This document shows positions 10,612-22,206 of a DNA stretch of 64,000 bases, piece by piece. Location of the stretch: assembly GCA_003049465.1 (NCBI GenBank), contig PYSS01000011.1, forward strand, positions 124,001 through 188,000, in the 5' to 3' direction. The translations under genes were made by a program, and so were the position numbers. How positions within the stretch are numbered: the stretch's first letter is position 1; each line of letters starts with the position of its first letter. The notes under the pieces are model-generated. The model was not told the origin of the DNA. It made no database searches and worked only from the letters and a program-made list of their open reading frames with translations. The stretch comes from Magnaporthiopsis rhizophila (lineage: Eukaryota > Ascomycota > Sordariomycetes > Magnaporthales > Magnaporthaceae).

Positions 10612-13578
10612 ATGCCCTCTTTCGCACGCGCCTCTTTCGACGACAGCCTCGGCGCTGCAGCCGTCGCCATGGACGACTACCCACCCCAATACACCGGCCA
10701 CCAACTACACCTGCGCGGAAGGTCGCCAAAATCCAGCAGCAGCCTGTTCCTCAAGGCGCATGGACGACACGCCGTGAAGGAGAGCTGGATCTCGCAGCAG
10801 CAGCACCAGTTCCAGCAGTTCCAACAGCTTCAGCAGCTCCAGCACTGGCAGGAGCCACCAGAGTACCTCGAGAGGAAGAGCACCAGCAGCAGCCTCGTGA
10901 GCAGCATCTCCAACGGCCGAGCCAGCGACGCCCCGCCAACCACAGACACCTCTAAGCAGCGCGACCAGGAGTCCGGGCTGCCCCCGCCGTTGACCAGGGA
11001 GGAGTTTGAGGCACTGCCGTTTGCCATTCAGCGAAAGGTGAGATTGCTATTTCTGTTTTGACTGGTCTTTTTTGTTTCAATCTTCAGCTGGTGGAGCTTG
11101 CCTGCAGGAGCTCCGGGATTGGCTGCTAGGCCGGCCTCTGCTGGAGCTGCCTTTGGGAAGGTGCAACCCCTTGGAGCTGCAGCCCACGCCGCGCTGCGCT
11201 GGAAACTCGAGCGAGTTGCCACTGGCATCTCGGCCTGGTCCTAGCCGCATTCTTCGCCGTGGGTGACGAGCTTGCCCTGCACGTTCCGTCACCTTAAGGG
11301 GATGTGGTCGGTGGGATTGTCGAGGCCAGCAGCTGTGATTCGCTGTCACTGTCACCCGGGCGCTAGTCCTCATCACACACACTCGCTGTTCTGTCTGCCT
11401 GCCCCTCCCTGCTCCTTCCCCGTCCCATCACGTCCAAACCATGCAATTCCACACCATCACTCCCAACGCCATCCCCATCCCTCTCGCATCCACGGATCTG
11501 ATCACCACAAAAAGAAACAACAAAAAAAAAGAAAAGGAAAAAGAAAAACATCAGACAAGAGCTTCTGCTCGTGTCTCAGCCTAGCGTGTTTCTGGTGAAG
11601 CACATGGCAGGCTTCTTGGGCGCGTCTTTGGCGCTATCCTGTTTCTATCTGTGATCTTCGGGGCGCGGGCCTCCACGACAAACGGACCCGCATGCCATGA
11701 ACCAGGATCTCTGCCAATGGCAGGCGTGCTTGCGACCTGCCGGACTACCGGTCTGGTCAAGGACGCTTGGGGCCTGCTTGGGCGCCTGCACATGCAGGTC
11801 CCGCGCCACCTGAGCTTCCCCTTCCCCGACTCCCTTTACCCTCGTCTCCCCTCACGACCACCCTGATGCGGTGCCCTTTAGCAGAGGGAGTCCTGTGGTT
11901 AGCCCGCAATAGCGCGCTTCTGCACGGCCATCCGTCCCTTCATTGGCACTGGCGTGTAGCCCTGTCTGCATACTCGCCCCCGTTTCCTGCCTCTTTTACT
12001 CATCCCTCTACCGCGGCTCAAGGTCCGAAGGCTCCAATGCTAAAAGCAGAACCTCTCGCCCTCTAGTACTTCTCGACACTCGAGCGTCTTCGCTTTGCTC
12101 AATCGTCCAGCGGGGTTGATGGTATCTTCAAGCATTATTGCGAGACCTCGAAGCGCTCCAGCCCACGTCCCGACAAGAGAGTCGTCGAGCCCTCGACCAG
12201 CCGGAGAAGGCGCCTCTCCCTGCGGACAGCGACCAACGACACGATCGATACCGACGTGTTTACTTTGACCGACACCCTCCCCGGCAGGAGGCAACACCAC
12301 CAACTCACTCGCGAGGAGCAGGTTGCTCTGGCTAGGAACTTGCGAGCAAGCGTTCTGCTCGACGCTGCCGACGAGGCTGTCGGCAGGGTCCGCCGCCGCG
12401 CCAGCAACACCTTCACATCGGACTACGGAACGAGCATCTGCTCGCCCGAACGATTGAGCATGGAGTCGATGAGGTGTGAACTGCCCGACGTGGCAATGCA
12501 CCAATCAGATGCCCGGTCCGCGCGTCCGGACTCTGTCTGCGACAGCTTTCGCTGGCTCGACGACGATGAGGACCTCGACCTCAGGCTGTTCCTCAGCGAC
12601 TACCACGCAAACCTGCGCGACACGCTGCCCCAGCCAACCAAGGACGACCACGATCATGACCACCATCCCCGCCACCACCACCGCCACCCTTCCTTCCGAA
12701 GGCACATGTCCATCAGCAGGATCCCATTTGGCCGGTCCTCGGCCTCGTCGAGCAGGCCTGGGACCAAGGATGCCAGCGCGCCAACGAGCCCGCTTCAAGG
12801 CGCCACCTCTGCCCCGGCCAGCACCTCCCAGCATGCACGCCGGCGCTCGCGGACGCTGTCTTTGATCACCAAGCATGCGGCCTCTGAGTCTCGTGAGACC
12901 CTACCGCCCATCGACCCGGCGGCAGCACACTACCAGGATCCCGAGGCCAGACTGAAGCTGAGGGTGTACCTGGCATCTCCCCAAAAGTTCGACGAGGCCA
13001 TCGCCTTTGGCTTCCCCTCGACAGACCCTCGGGCTTCGCCGCCCGCCCCAGTCAAGGACACTGCCCCGCCGCCCAGCAGCCACTCCAGGCAGCAGTCATC
13101 GCGTGCCGCCGCTCCCGGCAAGGTCGAGACCTTCCTTGCCGATTTTGACGAGGACGACAACGAGAGCGACGATAAGCTATCGTACAGCGACCAGGTCTCG
13201 GCTGCGGATCCCGAGTCTCCCCGGACGCCTGACTCCACTACGGACAAGAGCCCGATCCGGCCGATGCGACTCCCCAGTGTACCCTCACCCGACGAGTGTG
13301 GGCAGGCCCCGGGGTCTTCGCGCGAGATGACGCTGAAGATGACGCTCACGCGGCCGGACCTGCGGGCGACGGAGGATCAGATTTACGGCTGGAAGCAGCG
13401 CGGAGCCTACTCGGTTCGCAAGTCGCCGTCGGCGGGCGGGCGCGATGATATCTTCCCGCCCACTCTGCCCGGCGAGAAGGACATGATGGACAGGAATCCC
13501 ACTGGCCTGGACCACTGGGGCCCTGCGCAGGACCACAGTGTGATGAAGCGGATCTGGAACCGCGTCAGGAGGTCGTGA
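10612..13578 (+). CDS. Conserved-looking fungal protein of unknown function, Ser/Gln/His-rich
   Basis: Two exons, 10612-11037 and 12067-13578, give 645 aa with phase kept. The junction creates EALPFAIQRK|YFSTLERLRFAQ, a continuous, helical-looking block that looks like the conserved core. Other features: a Gln-rich stretch at about 61-80, a short acidic patch at 306-313, a His/Asp-rich segment at 336-355, then long Ser/Pro/Thr-rich disorder and a basic C-terminus ending WNRVRRS. No signal peptide, membrane segment or catalytic motif is visible. The start at 10612 was preferred over upstream in-frame codons because the 50 residues before it are encoded by an A-rich leader (Lys/Arg run) that looks untranslated. 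The 1,029-nt intron is far longer than the others here. Function unknown; a regulatory or scaffold role is only a guess. Confidence 0.75.
11038..12066 (+). other. Unusually long intron (1,029 nt)
   Basis: The donor is AAG|GTGAGA at 11038 and the acceptor CCCTCTAG| ends at 12066. Inside are long pyrimidine-rich stretches at about 11385-11500, followed by AAAGAAAAGG-type runs at 11510-11550. This resembles the leader composition of other genes in the window, so an internal promoter or alternative first exon is possible. A short alternative acceptor (ATCTTCAG) lies at about 11087. No coding block was recognised inside it. Confidence 0.65.
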
Positions 13579-14350
13579 GCGTTTTGGACTGGCTCTTTTT
13601 CTTTTCTTCTATCATTTGATTTGCCTCTATCATTAGCGACAGCACGACTTTCCTTTTGTTTCTGCAATACCCGCTGCTTTACGACATATCAAAGAAAGTT
13701 CTTTATCTATCTCAATACATGTAATATATGCACTTTGGCTGTTATGTTTGATGTGCCCGCTGGCCATGCCAACTGAACCATATTTGACCTCACGTTCTCC
13801 GTCTTGGGGATAGCTGAGCAAGACCGTCAGTCGACCCATATGTCTAATCTCGATGGGGAACGATTTCATCGACACGTGTATGCTGACAGGCCCGATCCAA
13901 GGCAGATGGGATGAGAGAGGCCGCGTAACTCGACCATCGGACTTCCCCTGCATGCTTGCATATCTAGATACTCCTATGTAGGTACTCAGGTACTTGCGTC
14001 TCGCCGAAGGGGTTTTCCGGATGTGGCTTTTTCGATTTTCGTCGTTCAGACGAGGTCCGTCCACAGCTGTCCTGAGTAAATGGGGATCGTAAACGACGCA
14101 TGCCCAACGAGAGCGATGAGACGAAAAAAAAAAAGCAAAGCAAAAATAAGAAAAGTAAACTATTGAAAAGGACCGTGATGACTATTGAAGAGAGCCGAAG
14201 GCCCGTGTCTCGTGGCGTGCGGGGGGTTCCACAGTTGCCGATAAGGCCTGAGCGGGATGATGGGGAGAGGAAAGAGGAATCAGGAATCTCGATCTAGCAA
14301 AGGGGTTGGGCAGCAGGAATGGCTGGTCTGGGCTGGATTCCTTCGGCTCG

Positions 14351-14371
14351 CAGGCAGGCAGGCAGGCAGGC
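14351..14371. repeat. CAGG tetranucleotide microsatellite
   Basis: Five tandem CAGG copies. About 100 bases downstream are short runs of ACGG/GGAC and GTCT tetranucleotides (14457-14494), making this a small cluster of simple repeats. Confidence 0.85.
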
Positions 14372-14594
14372 AAGCATTGAAAGTATGTCTAGGGAGGTAT
14401 GAACACCACTGTACGGTACCTGATTTCGGGAATGGAATGATAGCACAAAAACCTAACGGACGGACGGACGGACGCGTGTCTGTCTGTCTGTCTGGCGGTT
14501 GGCGTGGCTTTCCGGATGTGGAAAAGCGATGGATGGGGTCGGGTAGCGGCTGGCTGGTTGTTGCTAGCCAAGGGTTAAACGCAGAAAGATACCT

Positions 14595-14615
14595 AGGTAG
14601 GTAAGGTACCTACCT
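14595..14615. repeat. Inverted repeat of the TAGGTA/TACCTA motif
   Basis: AGGTAGGTA at 14595-14603 and its exact complement TACCTACCT at 14607-14615 flank an AGG loop. Related TAGGTA/TACCTA words recur in spacers across the window. Confidence 0.8.
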
Positions 14616-16380
14616 GCCCCTACCTGTCCTCGTCACGGTTCCTGGCTGCCGTTGCGTGTGGTTGGTTGGTCGGGACTTTGCTGCCGCCGAGCGAGGCGAC
14701 GATCCCCAAGGTTGCAGAGGACATTGTTTGGGTCCACCAATGAACCGAGAGAGTGTCTTGCTGTCAACAAGCTCGCTTAGCAAAAAAAAAGATAAACAAT
14801 GGCTACCACCCACCAGGAAGCATGAAAGGCGACTGTTGTTTTGTTGCTGTCCGTTTCGACTTGATTGCGCCGACGGAGGACGCCGCGATCGGCGGGGGAA
14901 AATCTCGCTTGGGACTGTAGCCGAGCAGCGATCAACGAATCGATTCCTGTCTTAGGTGTTTCTTTTCTCGCTCAGGGAAATGGAAACAGACACACAAAAC
15001 CAGCCTCCCACAATAACATCGGATAAACACTCACAACATAAACAAATACAAGACCCGCGAGGGCAACAGCCCATTCCAGCACTGCATTGCGCCGTCGTCC
15101 CCGTATCGACCTAGCGGTCCCCATGTACCATGCGCCATGCACATATCCGGCCAGCCGTATATGCACCTCCTCAGGGGCTGCCCATCCGTCCACCTTTTTT
15201 GAGTTATTCCCAGAGTCGCAGTCGCAATCTGAAGTACATGGCTAAAAAAAAAAAAAAAAAAAAAAAAAAAACGTCATCGTCTCGTCACCGACCGACCGAC
15301 GCAATGCAACGGGGCAGAGATCTTTTTACATGTATTAAATATCTTGTTTTTTTTTTCTTTTTTTTTCCCACGTGTTATTATGTATATACGTCCATTCATT
15401 ACACTCGCTTGAGACAAAGACAACACCACCAAAAAAGGTAGCAATGAGACAAAGTAAGGCAACAAGCACAAACCCTGCACCGCTGCTTTTTGTTTTCCCG
15501 GGAGCATCAGATGGACGAAAAGAGCCGCCCGCCCGACAGCTTTCACTCCCATTCTTGGAAGCGGAGTAGACAGGACAACTTGACAGCACACATGCGTTGC
15601 ATCGGCGGCACCGCCGGGCGGGCGCGCGCTTGCCAAGAGGGAAACCCCACTGATAACCAGCCATCCAGCCGACCAGTGACAGGTGTATGCTCCGTCGATA
15701 CAATGGTCCAGCACGTCTCGGCGTCCGTAAGAGGCAAGTTGGGCACTCACTCCTGTTAGACCTCAAATGTGATCCCATAAACCTCAACCCATGGATATCC
15801 CAGCACGGCAGCTTCCGCTTCCGCTCAACGTTGCGACGACGGGGAAAGTCGGTCCAGTTTTATCTAGCTGCAGAGTAGGCGTCACTCATCTTGGCACACT
15901 CACTCGAGCCCCTTGGTTGTACGTACAGGGCGTCAGGGTGGCTTTGGAAAAAAGAAAAACTGCTTGATTCGCTATGGTCGAACATCAAAGGGAGTGAAGT
16001 AAAATGAGATGGCAGAAGATCATCACCGTTTTTATGGTATCCCCAGCCGTCTCCAAGAAATGCCAGAGAAAGAAAGAGAAAGAAAATAACAGGATACAAA
16101 AAAAAAAAAAAAGAGAGAGAGAGAGAAATCTCTCCCAAAACAGGCCGAGGGAAAGGAGATGACAAAAGAGAGCAAGGTGAAACGCCATGGCTAGCCGCCC
16201 ACCTATCACATATAACCTAACCTAGACAAGTCCACGCTTTTTTTTCTTTTCTTTTTTTTTTCCTTTTTTGCCTTCTCGTGCTTGGATGGCCGGCACGCAC
16301 AAGGCGCTGTAAATCATCAAGGTCCTCAGCCCCAGGCAGGCAGGCAGGCAAACAGACACGCAGGCAAAGCCCGACCAGCC

Positions 16381-19300
16381 TCATACCTCCTCGTCGCTAT
16401 CTTCCCCCAGAAGCTCGCCTTCGTCCTCGTCGAGGCCGGCGTAGTCGCCCGTGCCACGCGCGAAGCTGTCCCGGGTCGTGAACCGCCTGGGCCCGCGGCT
16501 CCCACCGCCTCCCAGGCCCAGCGCCCCGTACGCGCCCCTGCCGGCGCCGCCCGCGAAGCCCCAGCGCTCGGCGGCGCTCTTGGCCGTCCGCCACAGGGCC
16601 GACGCCAGTATCGGCAGCGCCCCGACGACGGCCACCGTCGCCGACACGGCCACCACCGGGTACCGGATCCAGGGGCTGTCCGCGTCCAGCAGCCCGCCGC
16701 GGTCCGACGGGTGCTCGCCCAGCCGGATCTGCCCGAAGCTGCCGCCGGCTTCCCAGCGCCGAAACACCCACCAGCCGACCGCCCCGGCGCCGCCAAAGGA
16801 GAGCAGTATTATGAGGAAGATGACGAAGCCGCCGGGCCCCGAGTGCCGCTGCTCGAACTCCTTCTCGTGGCCAGGGCACGGGTGCGACCTGGTGCTGTTC
16901 TCCAGATTCCTGCCGCCCTTGCACGTGCTCAGAGGGATGCGCCGGTAGCCCGACGGTTCCCACCATTCGTACTCGTTCGGGTACTTGGCGCACCACGCTT
17001 CCCGTGTCATTGGCTGGAATCCAGGCACCAGCTGGCAGCCGCCTTCCTTTCCGCGCTGATAGTTGAAGTCACTGTACATGTTGCCAGACCAGGTTAGCAA
17101 ACAAAACTGTAACGTGACAACTCACAAAAAACAAGCACGGCCTGGCGTTCCAGTCCTCCAGGTAGGTACTCACCATTCAAAGTCCTCACGCGTGCATTCG
17201 CAGATCTCAATCTTGCGTAGCTGCTGGATCTTGTTCCTGTTGTAGCAGGACCGGTCCGTCTTCTTGCGGAGGTACGACGACTTATGGCCAAAGAGGCAGT
17301 CGTCCTTTTGCAGCGGATGCCTTGCTTGCCAGAGGTAGTAGTCGCTCTTGCTGTCGTCTGCCTCATTGTACTTGCAGACCGCGCTGCTGAGACCGGTGAA
17401 GTCGAGATTGACCGTGAAGGTGGACCCTTTACCCTTGCACCACAGGAGGAAGTTCCTGGAGCCGCCCGAGATGACCGTCGTGATGTCCAGCACGTCCACC
17501 TCCTCGTCCCCAAACTCGTAGTCGGCCCACGTCTTGCCTTCGTCCGTCGTGTACGACACCATCTTGGTCTTCCGCCTCGGCACGAGCACCACGATGGAGC
17601 CCTGGTCTCCAAACGCCCACGACCAGGCGCCCTTCTTGACACTGGTCCACGAGATGCCGGCGTCCGTCGTCATAAAAGTGTCCGCGTTCTTGATGTCGCC
17701 CAGCGACGACCCGACGTTGCCGATGCCGAACATGAGGCCGACCGCGCCCGCCGACGAGTACGTCTTGCGCCGGTCCTGCCGCTCCGTGTAGCCGTGGATG
17801 TGCAATGCGCAGCCTTCGTCGCCCTCGTCGCTCTGGCAGGCGAATCCCTTGCCCTCGGCGTCCTTCTTGGGCGGTGGCAGGAACCGCCACAGGGCGCCGT
17901 CATTGTGCGTGATCTTGGTCTGTTTCTTCTTGGGCTCGTCCACCTTGTCGAGGTTCGTCACTACGTTGACCATGGCGACGCCCTCGAGACCGAGCATCTT
18001 CTCAAAGTCGACAAAGTAGTGGTCGTCGCAGTTGACGCCCGAGATGCTCACGACGTACTCGGTGCCGTTGGAGTTGCTCTTGATGATGGTGCCGTACTTG
18101 TGGTTCGACTTGGACACGGTGGGCACGAACATGTTGACGGCGTGTGTCGAGCTGTCGAGCACCGTCACGGCGCTCTTGTGCGTCTGCTCAAAGTTGTACG
18201 GGAACTTGGTCGCCGCGTACGTCTTGCCGTCGAGGCTCGCGAACGCCTGCAGCGTCGTCTTGTCCTTCTCATTGTCCACCTTGACCTCGGCCGCCACCAC
18301 GATGAACTCGGCCATGGTCGCAAAGTCCTTGACGTTCTTCTGCGCCACCTGGTCTCCTTTGAAGAAATCGTCGCTCCACACGAGGTCGAGCGGGATGTCG
18401 GCCTCGGAGCCCTCGCGAGACTTGACCAGGCACAGGATCTGTCGGTTGTCGCGCCAGCGGTACTGGCTTGCGCCCGTGAACTCACACCTCTGCACGTAGC
18501 GCTTGATCGACTTCCAGTTGTCGCCTCGGTCCTCTGACAGAGAAGCCTCGACGAAGCACTCGTTGGTCTTCGTCTCGCACTTCTTCCCGAGCCAGATCAG
18601 CCAGTCCTTCCTGTCCGGGTGGAACGCCAGCGGAGAGGTATTTAGCGTAGTGTCGGGCGGGTTCGGCGCCTTGAATTCGTGGAAGTGAAGACCGCGGTCG
18701 ACTGTGTACGTCACGTCGACCGAATCCTTGATGAAAAATGCCATCTCCTTGAAGTAGTGGTGCCTCATGATGGTCCAGAAACTCTCGCCCTTGAGCGCCG
18801 CAGGCTGCTTCCACGTCTTGCCGTGGTCGTGGGTCAGGAATACTTGACCACCCTTTTGGGTCTGCAGATTTATTGGCCTGGCAATGACCGTCTCGTCCGA
18901 GTCCTGGCTATCGTCGCCCTTCTCCAGGTAGTACTTCTCGAACGAGGTGAAATCTCCCTCGAAGTCGATCCTGGTGGACTTGACCTTGCCGCTCGGCTTC
19001 GACACAGGAGGCGACGTCGACTCTTTGCACTTGTGCTCCACCTGCTCGTCCTTTTGCTTCCCGCCCACCCTCTTGCAGTCGTCGCCGGGGATCTTGCGCC
19101 AGCCCGACGACCCCTTGAACACGTCGTCCGGTTTGGCGTTCTTGCACGCGTCCTTTGGCGCGGCCACCGGCCCGGCGGCCACACACTCGTCGCCTTCGCG
19201 CTTGAAGTTGTAGTCACATTCGAAGTCTTGGTCACTGCAGTCGCACTGAGCCATCTCGGCGACGGGATCCTTGAACTCCTGCTTGATGAAACACTCGGCG

Positions 19301-21060
19301 TCCTTCTTCCGCCGACGGTACCTTTGCGTGTGGCCCATGATGCAGGTTGGCTTGCCCTTGTCGTCGACCCTGGCGAACCAGTCCTCCATGTCGCTGTCTT
19401 TGCAGGTTGCTTCGTGCAGGCCGTTAAAGTCGATGGCGATGATATGGAACTTGCGCAAACTCTCCTCTCCGACAAGGATGAACTTGAGGCTCGTCGAATC
19501 CTGAGTTGTGGTCAGGTAGCCTGGCTTCATCTTGAGGCCGTCGGGCAGCTTGGCCGTCTTCCAGTCCTTGCCGTGGTTGAGCGAGTAGGTGATCTCGTCG
19601 ATATTTTCGCCGTCTCTGATAGCCACCAGGACGGAACCCTGGTCCCCAAACTCGTACTTGTGGGGTCCCTTGGGGCCCTTGATCCAGGACACGCCGGCGT
19701 TGTCCGAGATGTACAGGCTCGCGTCCTTGAGGCTCCCCAGGTAGTCGCCCGTGTTGCCGTTGCCCATGACCAGACCTGGCGCCGGGCTGGAGAAGACGCG
19801 GCCGATGTTGTCGAGCTCGGTGATGGAGTGCAGGTGGAGCTTCTCCTTGTCGGCCGTGACGGGCTCGAAGGTCCTGCCGTCGTCAAACGTGATCTCGGAC
19901 ACGATCTTCTTCTTCACACTGCGGTTCTTTGCGACGTCGTCCGCGTTGGCCACCTTGTTCACGAGGAAAATACCCTGGATGCCCGTTATTTTTTCAAAGT
20001 CGACGTGGCCGTGGTGGTTGCGGTTGGTGTTCTCGATGTTACGGGTGAAGTAGGTGCCGTTGGAGTTGCTGGTAAGCAAGACGCCCATGGGGTTCGAGCG
20101 GTGCGTCGTCATGACGTCGATCTGGATGCTGTAGTTTGTACTCTCGAGCACCGTATACGCCTCCTGGTTGATCTTGTGATCGGTGGGGAAGACGGCCCGG
20201 TGCCATTTTAGGGTATCGTCCGTGACGAACAGCGCCATCTCGTCCGTGTTTTTGGCGTTGGCGGCCACGAGAAGGAACTTCTTGACGGCGGCGACGTTGA
20301 CGATGCCCTGTACCGGCCGGTTCGTGTCCAGGTCCGGTTCGAACTCTTGGATGACGCCATCGGCCTTGGTGGCGCCGAAGTAGTTGTCCGAGATCAGGAG
20401 GCGCTGGTCCTGCTTGTACACGGACAAGGCGTCGGCGACGATGCAGAGGGCGCGCTGCTTGTCGATCTCGGCGTCGCCGCTCGTAAAAAGGCCGGAGGAC
20501 TTTGCCCACCAGCAGCCCCTGGTGGAGCCGCGCAGGAGCTTGGCGTCGGTGCGGAAGCCGTCGATGGTGTACATGGAGACCTCCTCGCAGAAGAGCGTCT
20601 TCTTGCAGTCCCTGCCGTTGAAGATGATGCGGTCCGGGTCGTCGGCGTGGAAGTTGAGCACCTCGGCGCGGTAGATGCTCATCTCGGTGTCGGCCATGAA
20701 CGACTGCCACGACTTGCCGCGGTCCGTGGTCTTGAAGTGGTGGATGCCGTCTGTCAGCACGAAGGCTCGCTGGTGGTCGTATGGATGCATGACGAGCTGG
20801 AGGGCCCTGCCGGCCTCGATGTCCTTGACCATGTGCCACGTCGAGCCGGCATCCTCGCTGCGAAAGACGGTGCCTTCCCGCTCGTCCTGGAACAGGATCA
20901 CGTCTGAGTCCTCGAAGTAGTTCAGGTTGAATGGTGGGTGCTCGAGCGTCGTCTTGTGGAATGTCGGGCCGTCGGCTGCTGCTGCTGCTGCTAGGAGAGG
21001 TCTCGTCAAGAGCGTCGCCAGCAGGGCTACGGCCTGCAGTGCCCCCCGTACCCTCCTCAT
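16381..21060 (-). CDS. VPS10: Vps10/sortilin-type vacuolar sorting receptor
   Basis: Type I receptor that carries carboxypeptidase Y-like and other vacuolar hydrolases from the late Golgi to the endosome. Two exons, 21060-17174 and 17071-16381, with a GTGAGT...ACAG intron that splits a Cys codon (ECTREDFEW C|DFNYQ), give 1,525 aa, close to yeast Vps10 (about 1,580). A signal peptide covers about 1-25. Two tandem Vps10 beta-propeller domains follow, each with Asp-box-like SxDxGxTW repeats (for example RSEDAGSTW, TTDRGKSW, THDHGKTW, TTDAGISW), and each is closed by a Cys-rich 10CC module (around ECFIKQEFKD and DRSCYNRNKIQ). One clear transmembrane helix lies at about 1377-1399 and a second hydrophobic segment at about 1433-1455. 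The tail is acidic (DEDEGELLGEDSDEEV). The start is the ATG directly before the signal peptide; 159 further in-frame codons lie upstream but look like leader sequence. Confidence 0.95.
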
Positions 21061-22206
21061 GGTTGCTGCGGCTGGGATGTGAGGACACTCATGAAGCGGG
21101 CGACCGCGACTGGGCGGGATAACAGGCGGCGCACAGAGGGAAATGGATGAATGTGGGGTGGTCGAATTCTGGCGTAGGTAGCGCGAATACGGTTGCGCAA
21201 AGTGAGGGTGAAAAGAACAGCAAGAAGAAGAAAAAGAGAAAATGTGGAAGGAGGCAAAGATGCTGTTGTTAGGTTCCAGCCGTCTCAGGGCTGACACGCT
21301 GCGACCTGGATAACGTTTGATAGCAGCAACGCGCGGCTCGAGAGCTGGAGCTGTGCTGCAAGTGGATGGAGCCTGCGCTGGGGCCGACACTGTAACGTCC
21401 CACTGCCGCCGCATCGCCCTACCCCCTGCTCCTGGTAGGGCAGCCATACTCGCCACGGCGACAGGTGTCCCAATCAAAACCTGAGTCAGCCACACTCTAG
21501 AATCGGAGTTCGCACAAATATGGCTACGAAACGACACGTTGTGCCCCGCCTGTCAAAACATCATTCACACACTACCAGACCGATTATGACATTGCATGTA
21601 TTTTTTTGCCGATAGTTATGTGTGCATAAGAAGCTCACGTGGATAAACAGGCAGTTGGGTAATGGGGGTACATGCATACATTTATACCTACCCAATCTAA
21701 GCACCTATAGGTCAAGCGAGCAAGAGACCTGTGCTGGCCTCTTCCAACTCCCAATATGGTGCCCTGCACCCATACAGAGCAAGAATACTTTGGACAAGCA
21801 AATGATAATTAGCAACTAGGTAAATAGGCATCTTGACGACGACCCTGCAGAGACCCCGGGCCCGAGTGGAAGGCACCACATCATCCCCAGTCCGGCGCGG
21901 CAGCCCAAGACGTTCTAGGATCACGGTCCACCAGTTCCATCAACCTCAGCTCTCATACAAGCTATGACATCACCAATGCAGGATACAAAAAGATGCAACA
22001 GCTAATTATAACAAAAAACTTAGGAGAGGAGCCGCTCCCCCCGCCTCGGTGTGAGCTGCAAGTCTGTGCCGAGGACTGTTTTTCAATCAAGGGAGAGCGG
22101 ATGAAGCAACTAATGCCACCGAGATATACCAAGAAACTAAGGAGCAGAACATCCACAGACAACATACGCAGACACACAACGGCCGGGCCGGCTCTCCGCG
22201 AGTAGC
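21061..22206. other. Spacer: VPS10 promoter and SUN-gene 3' end; no gene seen
   Basis: Tandem same-strand spacer. The VPS10 leader lies in roughly 21061-21300, and the region before 22206 is the likely 3' UTR of the SUN-family gene. AT-richer sequence occurs at about 21590-22140. No protein or RNA gene was recognised. Confidence 0.5.

Larger units (their letters stand above)
13579..16380. other. Convergent 2.8-kb spacer, no gene seen
   Basis: Spacer between the 3' ends of the 645-aa gene (plus) and VPS10 (minus). It contains simple repeats (CAGG units at 14351-14371, ACGG units near 14457-14473, GTCT units near 14478-14494, CAGG units near 16336-16351), an inverted repeat at 14595-14615, an A-run at 15244-15271, and T-runs at about 15345-15367 and 16238-16262. 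No open frame gave a recognisable product. Confidence 0.5.

Noticed and set aside
17284..18537. 417-codon plus-strand open frame inside VPS10
   Set aside because: Also an antisense shadow of Vps10 codon bias.
18679..20211. 510-codon open frame on the plus strand inside VPS10
   Set aside because: Exact antisense of the Vps10 exon; Val/Leu/Arg-rich translation expected from the reverse complement of GC-rich coding DNA, with no domain.
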